A stretch of DNA of 64,000 bases from Tragulus kanchil (GCA_022376925.1 JAIOJX010000001.1:4497501-4561500); one strand, 5' to 3'. Positions 23,483 to 35,782 are shown, counted from the stretch's first letter. Program-made: numbers and translations. The notes: generated by a model not told the origin, from the letters alone.

Positions 23483-25019
23483 GTGCAAACTAAGGAGCGT
23501 TCGAACCCCTGCGGTCAGAAAGAGGGCGTGGGAGGAGGGAGGGGTGCAGCCGCGGAGAGGAGAACGCTATTATCTCAGCGGTCGTCTCGCCCCCGGCAGG
23601 TGTGAGAGCGCCCTGAATCCCAGCGGAGAGTGGCGCGGGCCGCAAAGCGAAACCGAGGAAAGGGCGCCCCCTATGTCCGCGCCCGGCGAGCGCACCGGCG
23701 CGCGGCGCCTGCCCATCCTGCCGAGTGTGCGTCGCCTCTGGCCTCCGCGCCCGCCCGCTAGCCCCGCCGCCCGCCCAGCCGTCCGGGCCGCGGAGATCCT
23801 GGGTACCCACGGCCGGACTGCCAGGCGCGCTGCCAGCGCCAGGAGCCGGGGTCGCCCCACGTCCAGCTGAGGGGCTTGGAGACCCAGCGCCCTCCCCCCA
23901 TCGCCTACACTTGCCCTCCTGTCCCGAGCGGCTCGAAGCCACTCGGGAGGCAGCCGCCCCCGCCCCCTGCCTCTGTCCCTTTCCCTTTCCCTTTCTCGAG
24001 CCTCCACGGAAACAAAGGGGCTTTTTATAAAGCGGATTGTCGGCGGCAGCGGCGGCGGGGATGGGAAGGAGGGGAGATCTATAAAGACAAGAAGAGGTGG
24101 GGCGAGGGAAGAAGCTGCGCGGCCGCGGCAGCCGACCCCACCCAGCCCGTGGACACCGGGCGGCGGCCCGCGCTCGCGGAAGGCTGGGCTGCCGGGTTGA
24201 TGCTGCTCGCCGTCTCGCCGCAACCTGGGAAAGAGATCGCCGGGCTGGGGGACCAGGGCCGAGCGGCGCGGTCCTCGCAGGAGCCTCCCCTGGGAGACCC
24301 GGGCCCTCTCCTTTTCGCAGTCAACTCTTTCGAAATTGCTCAGGCTCAGGGAGACTTTGCATCTTTGTTCCAGTGAGGCAGCCTCTTGGACGCCCGGCTC
24401 GCTCGCCCTCACAACTTCCAGGAGCTGGCCTCGGTCGGTTACCCGCAAAAGGCACGTTCTCCGTGGGGACGGCGCCCTGGGCGGAATTCCTTCTGCAGTC
24501 AAACAACGACAAGCCACTCCAGCATGTGGAGTCGCTTCTCTCCACGTCCCTCAGCCACCCTGTGCTCCCACCCGCGCACACACACATGTACATTCGGGAT
24601 GCCCCGACCGGCCGCACCCAGCTGCAGGGGCTCGACGGGGCAAAGCCCCCGGCCCGAGGTTCGTCTCTTTGCTCAGGTTCAGGGCAGTTTCCTGCAAGCT
24701 AATCCTATTAGTGTCTGCTCAGTCCGCATTTAATCACGGATCAAATCAGACGGTAAAGGCCAGCCTTCCAAGAGGCTTCGGACACGCTGCCTCGGGACGG
24801 AGCCTGGCCGAGCCAACTGGCGGAGAAAAGTATTTGGCGGCGCTACGGGGCGGGGGCGGAGGGGGCGGCCTGCCCGCCCGCCCTCGTTGGCGCTGGGCTG
24901 GGCTGCAGCTCAGGCCTGGGAGCTCGGGTCGCGGGGGCTGCTCTCGAGAGGAGAATTTGGCAGGAAAGGGAGCGAAAGGCGGCGGGCTCGGCGCGCGCAC
25001 ACTCCACACTCCCGTTCCG

Positions 25020-27273
25020 CGGCTGCAAACTGGGGACGGGTTGCGGGGGGAACCCTGCTCGCCCAGCGCCCGCTGCCGACTGGCCCGGGCTCTCGAAGCT
25101 GGGATGCCAAGGAAGCGTCGCCGGTGGCATCCGGGCGGCGAGAGCCTGGGGTGCGCCGGGACGGCGCAGGAGTCTCTCGGTAGCCCGCGTAACCTGCGCC
25201 CCTCTGCCTTCCCCCCTCGGTGTGTGACTGCCCCCGCCCGAATCCAAACACCCGGCGGGCGCCGGGGTGCAGGCACAGGCCACGGTCCCGGGCGCTGCGA
25301 GCTGCGCTCTGCTCGGCCCAGCCAGTCCGAGAAGCGGGCGCCCACGCGCAGCGCCAGGTGGGCCGTGTGCTCGGAGCAAACTTCGGGGTCCCCTGGCCCT
25401 CTGTAACCCTGAGCCCCCGCTCCTCCGCCACAGACACCACGAGTAGGGGCTACAAGTGCACCTCGGCGCCCCCCAGAGCAGTCGGACCTCCCGCGCCCGC
25501 CCTCAGGCTCACCGTGCGGCGGAGCTCCCGCGGCGGCGGGGGGGGGCAGTGCCCGCGGGGCAGGCGGCTGCCGGCGCGGGCAGCGTGGCCTCCGGCGCCC
25601 GCCGAGCCGCCCGGCCGGGTCGCAGATCACCCCCCGGCTAGCGGCCGCTGCCCGGGCGCCCGCCCGCCGCCGGCCGCTTCAGCTCGCGGCCAAGTTCATG
25701 CCGGCGGCGCTGCGGCGGCGGCCTCAATCTGCTCGCTCCATTCCCAGCGCCCGGCTCCGCGCCGCGCGCCCGGAAGGTGGAGTTTCGGGGGTTTAAGTTA
25801 CTGATAGGCATTTCTCACTGCTGTGTCACTCGGGGAGGAGGAGACACGCACGCCGCACACTCACACACCCTCACACTCAAGGCGACGAGCGGCTCGGGCC
25901 TTAAAGGGAAAGCCGCGCTGCCCCGCGCGCGACCCTGCGGGCCCGGAGCCCCCCAACGCCAAGTTCGGAGCCCAGATGGGGCCGGGGGCAGCGGAAGCGC
26001 GTCGGCCTCCGGAGGGGCCTCCCGGGCCCCTGGCCCTCTCGAAAGGGAAAGCGGCCGCAGGTCCCCTCCCCCCAGGCAACTCCAGCCGGCGCGGCGGGCG
26101 GCGGCGGGAAGGACGCCGACTCACCCGGGGCGGCTGCAAACTGGGGACGGGTTGCGGGGGGAACCCTGCTCGCCCAGCGCCCGCTGCCGACTGGCCCGGG
26201 CTCTCGAAGCTGGGATGCCAAGGAAGCGTCGCCGGTGGCATCCGGGCGGCGAGAGCCTGGGGTGCGCCGGGACGGCGCAGGAGTCTCTCGGTAGCCCGCG
26301 TAACCTGCGCCCCTCTGCCTTCCCCCCTCGGTGTGTGACTGCCCCGCCCGAATCCAAACACCCGGCGGGCGCCGGGGTGCAGGCACAGGCCACGGTCCCG
26401 GGCGCTGCGAGCTGCGCTCTGCTCGGCCCAGCCAGTCCGAGAAGCGGGCGCCCACGCGCAGCGCCAGGTGGGCCGTGTGCTCGGAGCAAACTTCGGGGTC
26501 CCCTGGCCCTCTGTAACCCTGAGCCCCCGCTCCTCCGCCACAGACACCACGAGTAGGGGCTACAAGTGCACCTCGGCGCCCCCCAGAGCAGTCGGACCTC
26601 CCGCGCCCGCCCTCAGGCTCACCGTGCGGCGGAGCTCCCGCGGCGGCGGGGGGGGGCAGTGCCCGCGGGGCAGGCGGCTGCCGGCGCGGGCAGCGTGGCC
26701 TCCGGCGCCCGCCGAGCCGCCCGGCCGGGTCGCAGATCACCCCCCGGCTAGCGGCCGCTGCCCGGGCGCCCGCCCGCCGCCGGCCGCTTCAGCTCGCGGC
26801 CAAGTTCATGCCGGCGGCGCTGCGGCGGCGGCCTCAATCTGCTCGCTCCATTCCCAGCGCCCGGCTCCGCGCCGCGCGCCCGGAAGGTGGAGTTTCGGGG
26901 GTTTAAGTTACTGATAGGCATTTCTCACTGCTGTGTCACTCGGGGAGGAGGAGACACGCACGCCGCACACTCACACACCCTCACACTCAAGGCGACGAGC
27001 GGCTCGGGCCTTAAAGGGAAAGCCGCGCTGCCCCGCGCGCGACCCTGCGGGCCCGGAGCCCCCCAACGCCAAGTTCGGAGCCCAGATGGGGCCGGGGGCA
27101 GCGGAAGCGCGTCGGCCTCCGGAGGGGCCTCCCGGGCCCTCTGGCCACTCTCCGAAAGGGAAAGCGGCCGCAGGCTGGCCTCGCTGGGGTCGCCTCGCCC
27201 CTCCAGGCAACTCCAGCCGGCGCGGCGGGCGGCGGCGGGAGGGGAGGGCACGCGCGCACTCACCTCGGTGGCT
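25020..27273. repeat. Tandem duplication E (unit about 1.11 kb)
   Basis: Copy 1 is 25020-26130 and copy 2 runs from 26131 to about 27273, both inside the CpG island. The offset is 1111 at the start and about 1110 after a one-base deletion in a C-run at the head of copy 2. The tail of copy 1 (about 26,030-26,130) is compressed compared with 27,140-27,273: bases are missing around GGTCCCCTCC against a longer GC-rich segment. The duplication falsely lengthens the island. Confidence 0.95.
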
Positions 27274-27984
27274 CGCACGCCGCGGGAGGCGGTCGCTGCC
27301 CTAGGCGGCAGGTGGCCCGCCACGACGGTGCGCCGTGACCAGAGGCGAGCGTGGGGTGACCGCGCGGCCCCGGGCACGAGCGGATGGAGCCGGCCCGAGG
27401 GCGGCAGGCGGGGCCCCGCGCGCTCGGGCAGCCCGCACGCGGCAGGTGGACTTCCCGCCTCACCCGCGAGCTGGTGCGCGGTGCGCGCCCCTGCCCGACG
27501 CGGAGCGAGCAGGGCGCGCGGGAGACTCAGGACTCAGCAGCGCCCGCGCCCGCGCCCGGCCGCCGGAGGCCGAGGGAGGCGAGAGGGAGGGCGAGATCGA
27601 ACCCCAGCGAGGCACTGGCTGAGCCGGGGACGGGGCGGGAGAGAGACCCCGTCGGCGGGGGCAACAGGCTGAGAGAAGAGCCGGCAGTTCCCCGGAGGAC
27701 CCCCTCCCCAGCCCTATGCGCGACATCAAGCTGTTACTTCCATCCCCCGCTTTCCCGCCCCCCGCGGAGACCGACTCCCAGCGGCGGCCCCGCCTCCCGC
27801 GCCGCGCCCGGGGAGGGCGCGCCCCTTCCACGGGCGGCTGCTGGGCAGGAAGCCGCCGCGTGCGCCCGCGGGCTCCCGCCCACACAGTCACGGCGTCCCG
27901 CGGTGCGCCCGCACTCCCCGGCCGCGACGGCGGGGCCCGCCCGCCCCTCTCGCGGCCAGCAGCGCCCTGGCCCCCGGCCCCGGC

Positions 27985-28455
27985 CCCCCGCCCCGCCGCG
28001 GACCCTGTTTCGGGGGCCCGCCCGCGCCCCCCGCCCCGCCGCGGACCCTGTTTCGGGGACCGCTCACGCCCCAGCCCGCCGCGGACCCCGTCTCGGCCGC
28101 CCGCCCGCGCCCCCAGCCCCGCCGCGGACCCTGTTTCGGGGCCCGCCCGCGCCCCCCAGCCCCGCCGCGGACCCTGTTTCGGGGCCCGCCTGCGCCCCAG
28201 CCCCGCCGCGGACCCCGTCCCGGCCGCCCGCCCGCGCCCCCCAGCCCCGCCGCCGACCCCGTTTCGGGGGCCCGCCCGCGCCCCCCAGCCCCGCCGCGGA
28301 CCCTGTTTCGGGGCCCGCCTGCGCCCCAGCCCCGCCGCGGACCCCGTCCCGGCCGCCCGCCCGCGCCCCCCAGCCCCGCCGCGGACCCTGTTTCGGGGGC
28401 CCGCTCGCGCCCCCCAGCCCCGTCGCGGACCCTGTTTCGGCCGCCCGCCCGCGTG
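27985..28455. repeat. GC-rich minisatellite (VNTR), about 11 units of 40-44 bp
   Basis: About eleven degenerate copies of a unit with the core GCCGCGGACCCTGTTTCGGG followed by a CCCGCCCGCGCCCC spacer. A higher-order pattern of three units (about 130 bp) is visible: the unit pair at about 28,166/28,207 recurs at about 28,296/28,338. The period is not a multiple of three, so a repetitive protein is unlikely even though frames stay open on both strands. Confidence 0.92.
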
Positions 28456-30811
28456 CTCAGCGAGGAGCCCGAGCGCGCCAGCCAGTCTCCCGCCTCTCTG
28501 CCCTCGGGCCGGCGGAGCCCCGCGGGAGCCGGGCTGGCCTGGCCTCTCGCCGCGTGGGGTGAGCCCAGGGCAGACACCTGCGGCTTCTGCAGGAACATGG
28601 GCTCCTGGGGAACCGCTCGGCGGCGAGCCCGCGCGCACCGTCCGCCCTCTGCCCGGGCGCCGAAGCCAGCGGCTCCTCTCCCCGCGCCCCCAGTCTCCCC
28701 GGGGCCTGGCCCGCGCCCTCCCCGTCCGGGGTCCCCGCCTGGGCCGCGTTTCCTAACCTGAACTTCCCGAGCGGCGGCGGGGGCCGAGCTCAGTCCGCGG
28801 ACGCGCGTCCGGTCCGACAGCAGCAACGCGGCGCGAAGGCCCGAGCGGGCTCCGGGCTCCTGCGTGCACCTCTGCCGAGCGAGCGAGCGGGAGCGCAACG
28901 TGTGCTTGCACGAGGCCGAAGTGCGGGCCGGGAACCAGGGGGTGGGCCCGCCGCCCTCTCGGCCCCGCCCCCCGCCCCGCCCACGCCCGCGGCCGGCGGG
29001 GAGCGCCGAGACCCCTCCCAGAAGCGCGCCCAGTGCCGGGTGGGCTGCGTAGGTGCGACAGAGCCGAGCGCTCGCGTCCGAGCGTTTCCTCGCGCTTTCT
29101 GACCGAGGCCCGGGCCCCACCGCGAGGCACGGGTGTCAGACGGCTCCCCGGCCTCGGTAGCGAACGGGCGCGCCGAGGGTGCACGGCTCCGCCGGGCTGT
29201 TGGAAAGGAGTCCACCTCGGCGGGGCTCCGCCGGGCCTGCCCTGGAGAGCGCCGGCGACCAGGACAGCGGCTTGCGCTCCGGTGATCGAAACGTTTCACC
29301 GTGCTTCCCCTCCGCCTGTACTAGGCCTCGGCGGAGCCCTGGGCCCTGCGGAGAGGGGCGTCACGAGCGAGAGCGAATTCGTGTCTTGCGGGAAATTGGG
29401 TCAGGGATGCCTAGTACCCAGCATCGCCGAGTGGCTTTAAAATTTCATTCCCGCCCACCTCGCACTGATCCGGAGGGTGGAAAATGGGAATCTGTTCCTA
29501 AGAGCCTTCCCTTCACCCTCACATCACTTCCCCTCCAGTGCAGTGGACCACTCCCCGGCGGGTCTTGGGAGCCGGGCAGATCCCAGCCGCCCCTGTGCCA
29601 GAGGATCCAGGGCCGCTTGGCAGGATGCACTGGATGGCCGCTAGACACCTCCAGCTCCACCCTGAGCCAAGCTCCTCACCGTCCCTGAAATCCGCTCCTC
29701 CCACAGTCTGTCTATCACCTCCGTTCACCGAGGCTCTCCTGCAAATTGCCCAGACGGAATTCTCTACAGCTTTTCTGGATTCTTCTCTGTCACTCACACC
29801 CCACATCCAGAGAAGTAGACAGTTCTCTAGTCGCCATCTTCAAAATGCGTCCACCGTTCTTACTCCCAGTCTTCTCCCCTCTTCCACTGCTATCCTGTGG
29901 GCCTGGGCCACCAGCCTCGCCGGCTGGATTGCTCCAGTAGCCGCCTAACAGGTTGCCATCTCCTACCTCCCTCATGTCCTCCCCCGCCTCAGGGTGGCCT
30001 CCCTTCTCAGAGCACCTGCTGTGGCTCCTCCCTTCACTCTGTAAAACTACAGGGCCCAGCAGACATTGTCCCACCCCAACCTGGATGACACCATCTTCCT
30101 TCTTGCCCTCACTCGCGCTGCTCCAGGCCTCCTGACTTGGCCTCCTGACTTTTCCTCAGCACACCAGGCACATCGGTTCTCAGGGCCTTTGCACAGGCTC
30201 TTTCTGTTGATAAGGAGATAAGCCTCCTTTCCTTTCATCTTGAAAGGAGCCAACCTGTGGAACAATTCACAGCGGCACAGCCGTCTCTGGCACTTTCCCT
30301 CCCCTCCCCTGTGTTTGTTCTGTCTCTAGTACAGCGGCCCTGTCTCTAGGTTTGATCCCAGGAGAGCAGCCATCAGTGGCTGTTTTGCTCAGTGCTGTAG
30401 TGCTAGCTCCTGGCATGGTACCCGCTCACTGAGTGTCGGCTGGATTCTGTTTTGGGGGAATGTTTCAGGAAACTCTGGGGGGCACAGGATGGTACACACA
30501 CACTGGGGAAGGGGCCTAGAGTTGTTACATTTTAAGGAGGTTTGTGAAACCAGATGTGTTGTTGGTCTTTCAGTTCCTGTTGGAAGCAGACGCTCCCTCG
30601 TGGTTGTCACCCGGGGTACTCCAAGGCTGATGGAGATTTGGGAGACTGTGAGGATGAGGGCTTTGTCCTCACTGAGTAGACTGGCTGGGAGATCCTTCTG
30701 TCTCCCCAAATGTGGACCAGGTCTGGAGCTTGTGGCTCCCTCCATGTATCAAGGGGTATCATGTGCTTTACCTGTGGGAGTCTGTGTACCTAGTTAGGTG
30801 TAAGTCGTTGT

Positions 30812-30905
30812 CATCTCTGTGTTCTCAATGAGGAAATGGGAGACTCAGAGAGGTGGAGGGGCCTGTCTGGGGTCACGCAGCTGGAGAGTGGGTTGTGTCC
30901 GCCTG
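30812..30905 (-). mobile_element. MIR SINE fragment
   Basis: Reverse-complement MIR core: the ATGAGGAAATGGGAGACTCA and AGAGAGGTGGAGGGGCCTGT segments followed by GTCACGCAGCTGG match the MIR pattern in minus orientation. Confidence 0.8.
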
Positions 30906-31640
30906 CCAAGTGACCACTCATGTTTACTGTGAGCAGCGCTGGCCAACAAGTCCAGGCAAGGAAAGGAATCCCACAGTTTCTCTGGGGGGGCTACCCTTCC
31001 CCCAGGGGAATCTCCTGGCCCTGTTGCTTGAGAAACTGCCAAGCAAAGGGTTGGGCTTGGGCTATGGGGGCTCGGGGGCACCCCGAGGGCAAGGATACTG
31101 TGGGCCCCGCCTGTGGTCTGACCCAAACCTGGAGCTCGAGAGGTGTGAATACGATCAGCAGCCATCTCTCATTCACAGGCAGAGTCCTGTGAACATACAG
31201 TGAGCTTTCCCAAATTCATCTGACAGATGTGGGGTTCTGACCGGACGTCTTTGGGAACTCTGTGTGAGGCCTGCGGCGGAGAGCAGACATGCTGACTGCA
31301 CAGTTGCTCTGTTCATCGGTACACCCTTACTCCAAAGCCTCCCGTGGCTCCCTACTGCCGACAGCACTGAAATCCCAACTCCTCAGCCTGCTGTTCCGCA
31401 AGGGGCCCCAGCCTTTGGGTCCAGACTCATCTTCTGGTGTTTTCACACCTGATTCTGAGGCTTCCGCCCAGTCGGACTGTTGATTGGACACCAAACAACT
31501 CTGGTTCTTCTGACCTCTACGTTTTGCTTATGCATTACTTTCTCCTGTCAGAATCCCACCTGACTTTCAGGGCTTCTCTCAAAAGGCTCATGGGCCGCGA
31601 AGCCTGGCCCAAGTTCCATCACAGCACAGCACTGGTGCAC

Positions 31641-31664
31641 TCCCTCCCTCCCTCCCTCCCTCCA
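31641..31664. repeat. (TCCC)n microsatellite
   Basis: Five to six uninterrupted TCCC units. Confidence 0.95.
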
Positions 31665-31993
31665 CCAGCCGGGAGCCTGCCTCTCTGGCTCTGCCTGCCT
31701 TTGTCCCTAGCCCTTCCTGGTCCACTATTTTCCCAGACACCTTTGGGTTCTCCCAAAGCCTCCCTAATGAACTCACGGTTTACTCATGGCAAAGTGGGGT
31801 TCAGGGTGTCCTCCACATGACAGAATGCAGAGCAGAGGGAAGAAAGGGGGTGATGCACGTGGCAGAGCTCAGTGCAGGGCCCTACGTTTCCACTCCTCCC
31901 CCAGCTGCTGTGCACGTGCACAGGCTGTTGGCGGTGCCAGGAAGTCACGCCCCCACCTGCTCCCCTGGCCCCTCCCCTGGCTTCTGGCCCCTC

Positions 31994-34137
31994 TAGCTAT
32001 GCCCCCACCCCGCAAAGAGGCCACACCCTACAGCCCAGGCTCTGAGCACTAGGCTCCCTGAGCATTAATCCAGGGCTTGTTATTAATAATGCTTCCTCTA
32101 CATAGAACCGTAACCCCAAGGACCTACCTTTTCTGACCACAGCAGAATGACAGCCTCAACCAACAGGCGCCAGGACAGACAAATGCCACGGGAGGCCCCA
32201 GGTAGTGACTGTCCCACGCGGAGGAAGCACAACATGACCAGGGAGGCTGGCGTCTTACCACGGATCCAGGTGCACCCGGCCGGGTGCCTCGTTTGTCAAA
32301 AGGGGTGGTAGCGGGCCCCGCCTCACTGCGGGTAGTTAGGCTCACACCTCCCTCTGCACAGAACCGCCTGTGGCCAGCAGCCTGGCCCAGGGCTGTTTAT
32401 CCTCAGAGAAGAGGCTACTCTTATGTACCCCAAACATCCCCAAAGACAGGAAGTAGATACTGAATGTAAGGTGCTGAATTTAAGATGAAATATATTAGGA
32501 CAAAAGCTTGTTCCTGCATGTGGGTCCAAATCCATGTGCAAGTGATTTAGACAAACGGTGAGTGTTTTGAAATGTCTGGCAGAACGTGATTCGCTGCCGG
32601 GGAGAAGCCAGGTTGGGGCAGTTGCCAAAGACAAGTGGCATTTTGCCCTGGTGGGATGGAGGAGAACCACTGGGAAATCATGTTGTGTTGAGGTATGATT
32701 TCGAGCTGAATTATTTCTCTTCATCGTTTTCTTAATTTTCATTTTCTCGGGGATGGTGGTGGTGGTAAGCGTTTTTAAGACTCACAATGCAAACAAATGG
32801 GAAATTGTTAACATATTGATTGTAATTTGCTGGCGACTTCATTGACTTAAAAAAATAGGAACCTTTAAGAAAAAAGCCCTCATTAGCAAGCGAGCAGGTA
32901 ATTAAAGGGCTGGAGAATGACTTGCATCGATTTCACCATGAAACCAGAAAGCCAGGGTGGCTACAGGTTCATCTTTCCTGGAAGCTCCTTGCTCACCACA
33001 AATGCCGCTTCCAGAATGCCATAGGTACCATCATCAAGCATAGATAAGGATGGGAAATGGTTCTTTAGCTATGCCCCCACCCCGCAAAGAGGCCACACCC
33101 TACAGCCCAGGCTCTGAGCACTAGGCTCCCTGAGCATTAATCCAGGGCTTGTTATTAATAATGCTTCCTCTACATAGAACCGTAACCCCAAGGACCTACC
33201 TTTTCTGACCACAGCAGAATGACAGCCTCAACCAACAGGCGCCAGGACAGACAAATGCCACGGGAGGCCCCAGGTAGTGACTGTCCCACGCGGAGGAAGC
33301 ACAACATGACCAGGGAGGCTGGCGTCTTACCACGGATCCAGGTGCACCCGGCCGGGTGCCTCGTTTGTCAAAAGGGGTGGTAGCGGGCCCCGCCTCACTG
33401 CGGGTAGTTAGGCTCACACCTCCCTCTGCACAGAACCGCCTGTGGCCAGCAGCCTGGCCCAGGGCTGTTTATCCTCAGAGAAGAGGCTACTCTTATGTAC
33501 CCCAAACATCCCCAAAGACAGGAAGTAGATACTGAATGTAAGGTGCTGAATTTAAGATGAAATATATTAGGACAAAAGCTTGTTCCTGCATGTGGGTCCA
33601 AATCCATGTGCAAGTGATTTAGACAAACGGTGAGTGTTTTGAAATGTCTGGCAGAACGTGATTCGCTGCCGGGGAGAAGCCAGGTTGGGGCAGTTGCCAA
33701 AGACAAGTGGCATTTTGCCCTGGTGGGATGGAGGAGAACCACTGGGAAATCATGTTGTGTTGAGGTATGATTTCGAGCTGAATTATTTCTCTTCATCGTT
33801 TTCTTAATTTTCATTTTCTCGGGGATGGTGGTGGTGGTAAGCGTTTTTAAGACTCACAATGCAAACAAATGGGAAATTGTTAACATATTGATTGTAATTT
33901 GCTGGCGACTTCATTGACTTAAAAAAATAGGAACCTTTAAGAAAAAAGCCCTCATTAGCAAGCGAGCAGGTAATTAAAGGGCTGGAGAATGACTTGCATC
34001 GATTTCACCATGAAACCAGAAAGCCAGGGTGGCTACAGGTTCATCTTTCCTGGAAGCTCCTTGCTCACCACAAATGCCGCTTCCAGAATGCCATAGGTAC
34101 CATCATCAAGCATAGATAAGGATGGGAAATGGTTCTT
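31994..34137. repeat. Tandem duplication F (unit 1072 bp)
   Basis: Copy 1 is 31994-33065 and copy 2 is 33066-34137. The offset is constant at 1072 and I saw no difference between copies. The content is single-copy non-coding DNA. The AT-rich end of the unit (about 32,760-32,990 and 33,832-34,062) has features of a conserved enhancer. Confidence 0.96.
33832..34062. promoter_or_regulatory. Candidate conserved noncoding element
   Basis: An AT-rich stretch with several homeodomain/HNF-like cores: ATATTGATTGTAATTTG near 33,884, CATTGACTT near 33,911, AGGTAATTAAAGGGC near 33,967 and GCATCGATTTCACC near 33,996. There is no repeat signature and no open frame. The same sequence at 32,760-32,990 is the other copy of duplication F. 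Conservation is inferred from composition, not measured. Confidence 0.35.
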
Positions 34138-35250
34138 GGAACAGAGATGGATAAATAATTTAAGGAATTAACATAAATCCAGATGGTGGCCAGTTTTCCT
34201 CTTCCACCATACGTACAACTGAAAGACACTGTCAAAGCTTTTATATAGAAAAAAGTATGCAGATGGTTCACTAATTATTATTCTCTATGCGATGACATTT
34301 TTTTTCCCAACAGCACAGGCACGACTCAGGCCCCCCATGGGAAGAGGCTCCATCCACTATTCTAGGACCCTTCAGACCATTTGCAATATTGTAATTAGAA
34401 AACACAGACACACAAACACCCCAAAATCCAGGCCTGTGTCTGTTCTAGCGATCAGCTAGGCTGCCCTATCGCTACAACTGTTCACAAGGTTAATATGACC
34501 CAACACCAGGGACCAGCTGGAGCCCAGCATCAAGCAGGCGTGGCATCCAGGTAGACGTTGGGGGAAAAAAAATAAAAAACGAAGACAGCCAGGATGCTCC
34601 TGCTGTTCTTGGTCTGGAAAACACAATCATCTTAACAATAAAAGCAGCCCAAACTTTGGGCACATCTACTCTTTCCTAGGCCCTATGTGCCACATCACGA
34701 GCTCAGTGAAGCTTCATAAGGACTAATTTCAGAGCTGAACAAAACTGAGACTCAGAGATGTTAAGTAACTTGTCTGAGGTCACAGATTGGTTTCACTCAC
34801 TGGTGAAACCAAATTTGAATGTCCTAGGCAGTCTGGGACAGCAGCCCCCACAAAATCCCATGAAGACGAATCTCACCAGGGAGATGGGAAATAACATGCA
34901 CTTCACGTCTTACCAACTCTGTGCCAGCAGCTTTGCTAGTTGGCTGGCTTGCATAGACTCATGAGAAAGGACTGCTCTATTTTCAGCAATTTTGTTGGCT
35001 CTTAGTAACCTTTTGATGGCTCTTAGTAAGTTGTAATTGGCCATGGTGGGAGTAGCTATACTCCCAGAAATGAGTACAAATCCAGGCTGGCTGTAAACAT
35101 TGACCAACATTCCATTGCATACAAACATTTGAGCCAGACTACCTGGTTCAAATCCTGGACCCAACCGTTATTAAGTGGCCTGGGGCAAAATGGAGGCCTT
35201 AGTCTGCAAGATGGAGATACTCCCAGCAGCTGTCTCCTTGACTGGTTGCA
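34138..35250. other. Unique DNA with MIR remnants
   Basis: Mostly single-copy. AGACTCAGAGATGTTAAGTA near 34,748 is a minus-strand MIR core. CTACCTGGTTCAAATCCTGG near 35,139 resembles a plus-strand MIR head. I see no gene. Confidence 0.45.
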
Positions 35251-35267
35251 AGTGTTCAATATAATGA

Positions 35268-35443
35268 AACGAAAGTGAAAGTTACTCAGTTGTGTCCAAC
35301 TCTTTGCCACCCATGGACGAGCCATGGAATTCTCCAGGCAAGAATACTGAAGTGGATAGCCTTTCCCTTCTCCAGGGGATCTTCCCAACCCAGGGATTGA
35401 ACCCAGGTCTCCTGCATTGCAGGTGAATTCTGTCTGAGCCATC
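35268..35443 (-). mobile_element. Bov-tA SINE
   Basis: A minus-strand Bov-tA copy: GTTGTGTCCAACTCTTTGCC near 35,290, AGGCAAGAATACTGAAGTGG near 35,336 and AACCCAGGGATTGAACCCAG near 35,387. GTTCAATATAAT lies on both sides (about 35,254 and 35,460) and looks like the target-site duplication. Confidence 0.9.
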
Positions 35444-35782
35444 CGAAATGCTCAGGGACGTTCAATATAATACATCCATGTAAAGCACCTGCCACAGTAG
35501 AAGTGATGGGCTATTGTTAGTTGTAAAAATAAGTGTACTGCAACTAGTAATGATTACTATTATTATTACTATTGTATGATATTAGGCAGTGATCCACTTT
35601 CATTTAGAGTACCGCAACATGTCCTTAAAACTCTCCCTGCCTCTGGCTTTGCACCCTCCAGTGCACCCTCCTCACAGATGCTAGGGTAAATTTCTAGAAT
35701 ACAGATCTTACCTCATTGCTCCCTTGCTCAAAATATTTCTACGGCTCCCGGGTATCCCAGGGAAAAGTTGCAGCTGCAAAAT
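35444..35782. other. Unique DNA and ancient repeat remnant
   Basis: No gene. The end (about 35,600-35,770) resembles the same unnamed ancient repeat seen near 29.7 kb (CTCATTGCTCCCTTGCTCAA). Confidence 0.4.

Larger units (their letters stand above)
23490..29430. promoter_or_regulatory. Large CpG island, probable promoter region
   Basis: Nearly 6 kb (about 4.8 kb after removing duplication E) of very GC-rich DNA with undepleted CpG. It includes GC boxes, poly-CCG stretches and TATAAA-like sequences at 24,025 and 24,079. Islands of this size typically cover promoters of developmental regulators, but no protein homologous to a known family can be read from any frame. The many long open frames here result from the scarcity of stops in GC-rich DNA and overlap each other on both strands. 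Good splice-donor matches on the minus strand at about 27,263 (CGAG/GTGAGT) and 28,757 (CAG/GTTAGG) suggest noncoding first exons transcribed leftward. The direction is not proven. Confidence 0.8.
29431..31993. other. Unique DNA and ancient repeat remnants
   Basis: From about 29,680 to 30,260 and again at about 31,310-31,790 the sequence resembles a widespread ancient mammalian repeat (segments such as CTCAGGGCCTTTGCACAGGC near 30,179 and CCTCCCGTGGCTCCCTACTG near 31,338). I cannot name its family with certainty. A two-fold GGCCTCCTGACTT repeat lies at about 30,126-30,152. No supportable gene is present. Confidence 0.45.

Noticed and set aside
27985..28455. CRISPR-like array of repeats with spacers
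   Set aside because: The 'spacers' are themselves repetitive, the unit is a degenerate GC-rich minisatellite, and this is a mammalian genome.
24336..28756. Long open frames of 200-410 codons on both strands
   Set aside because: They overlap in several frames, lie in very GC-rich DNA where stops are rare, change frame across the minisatellite, give low-complexity Pro/Arg/Gly/Ala products, and resemble no protein family.
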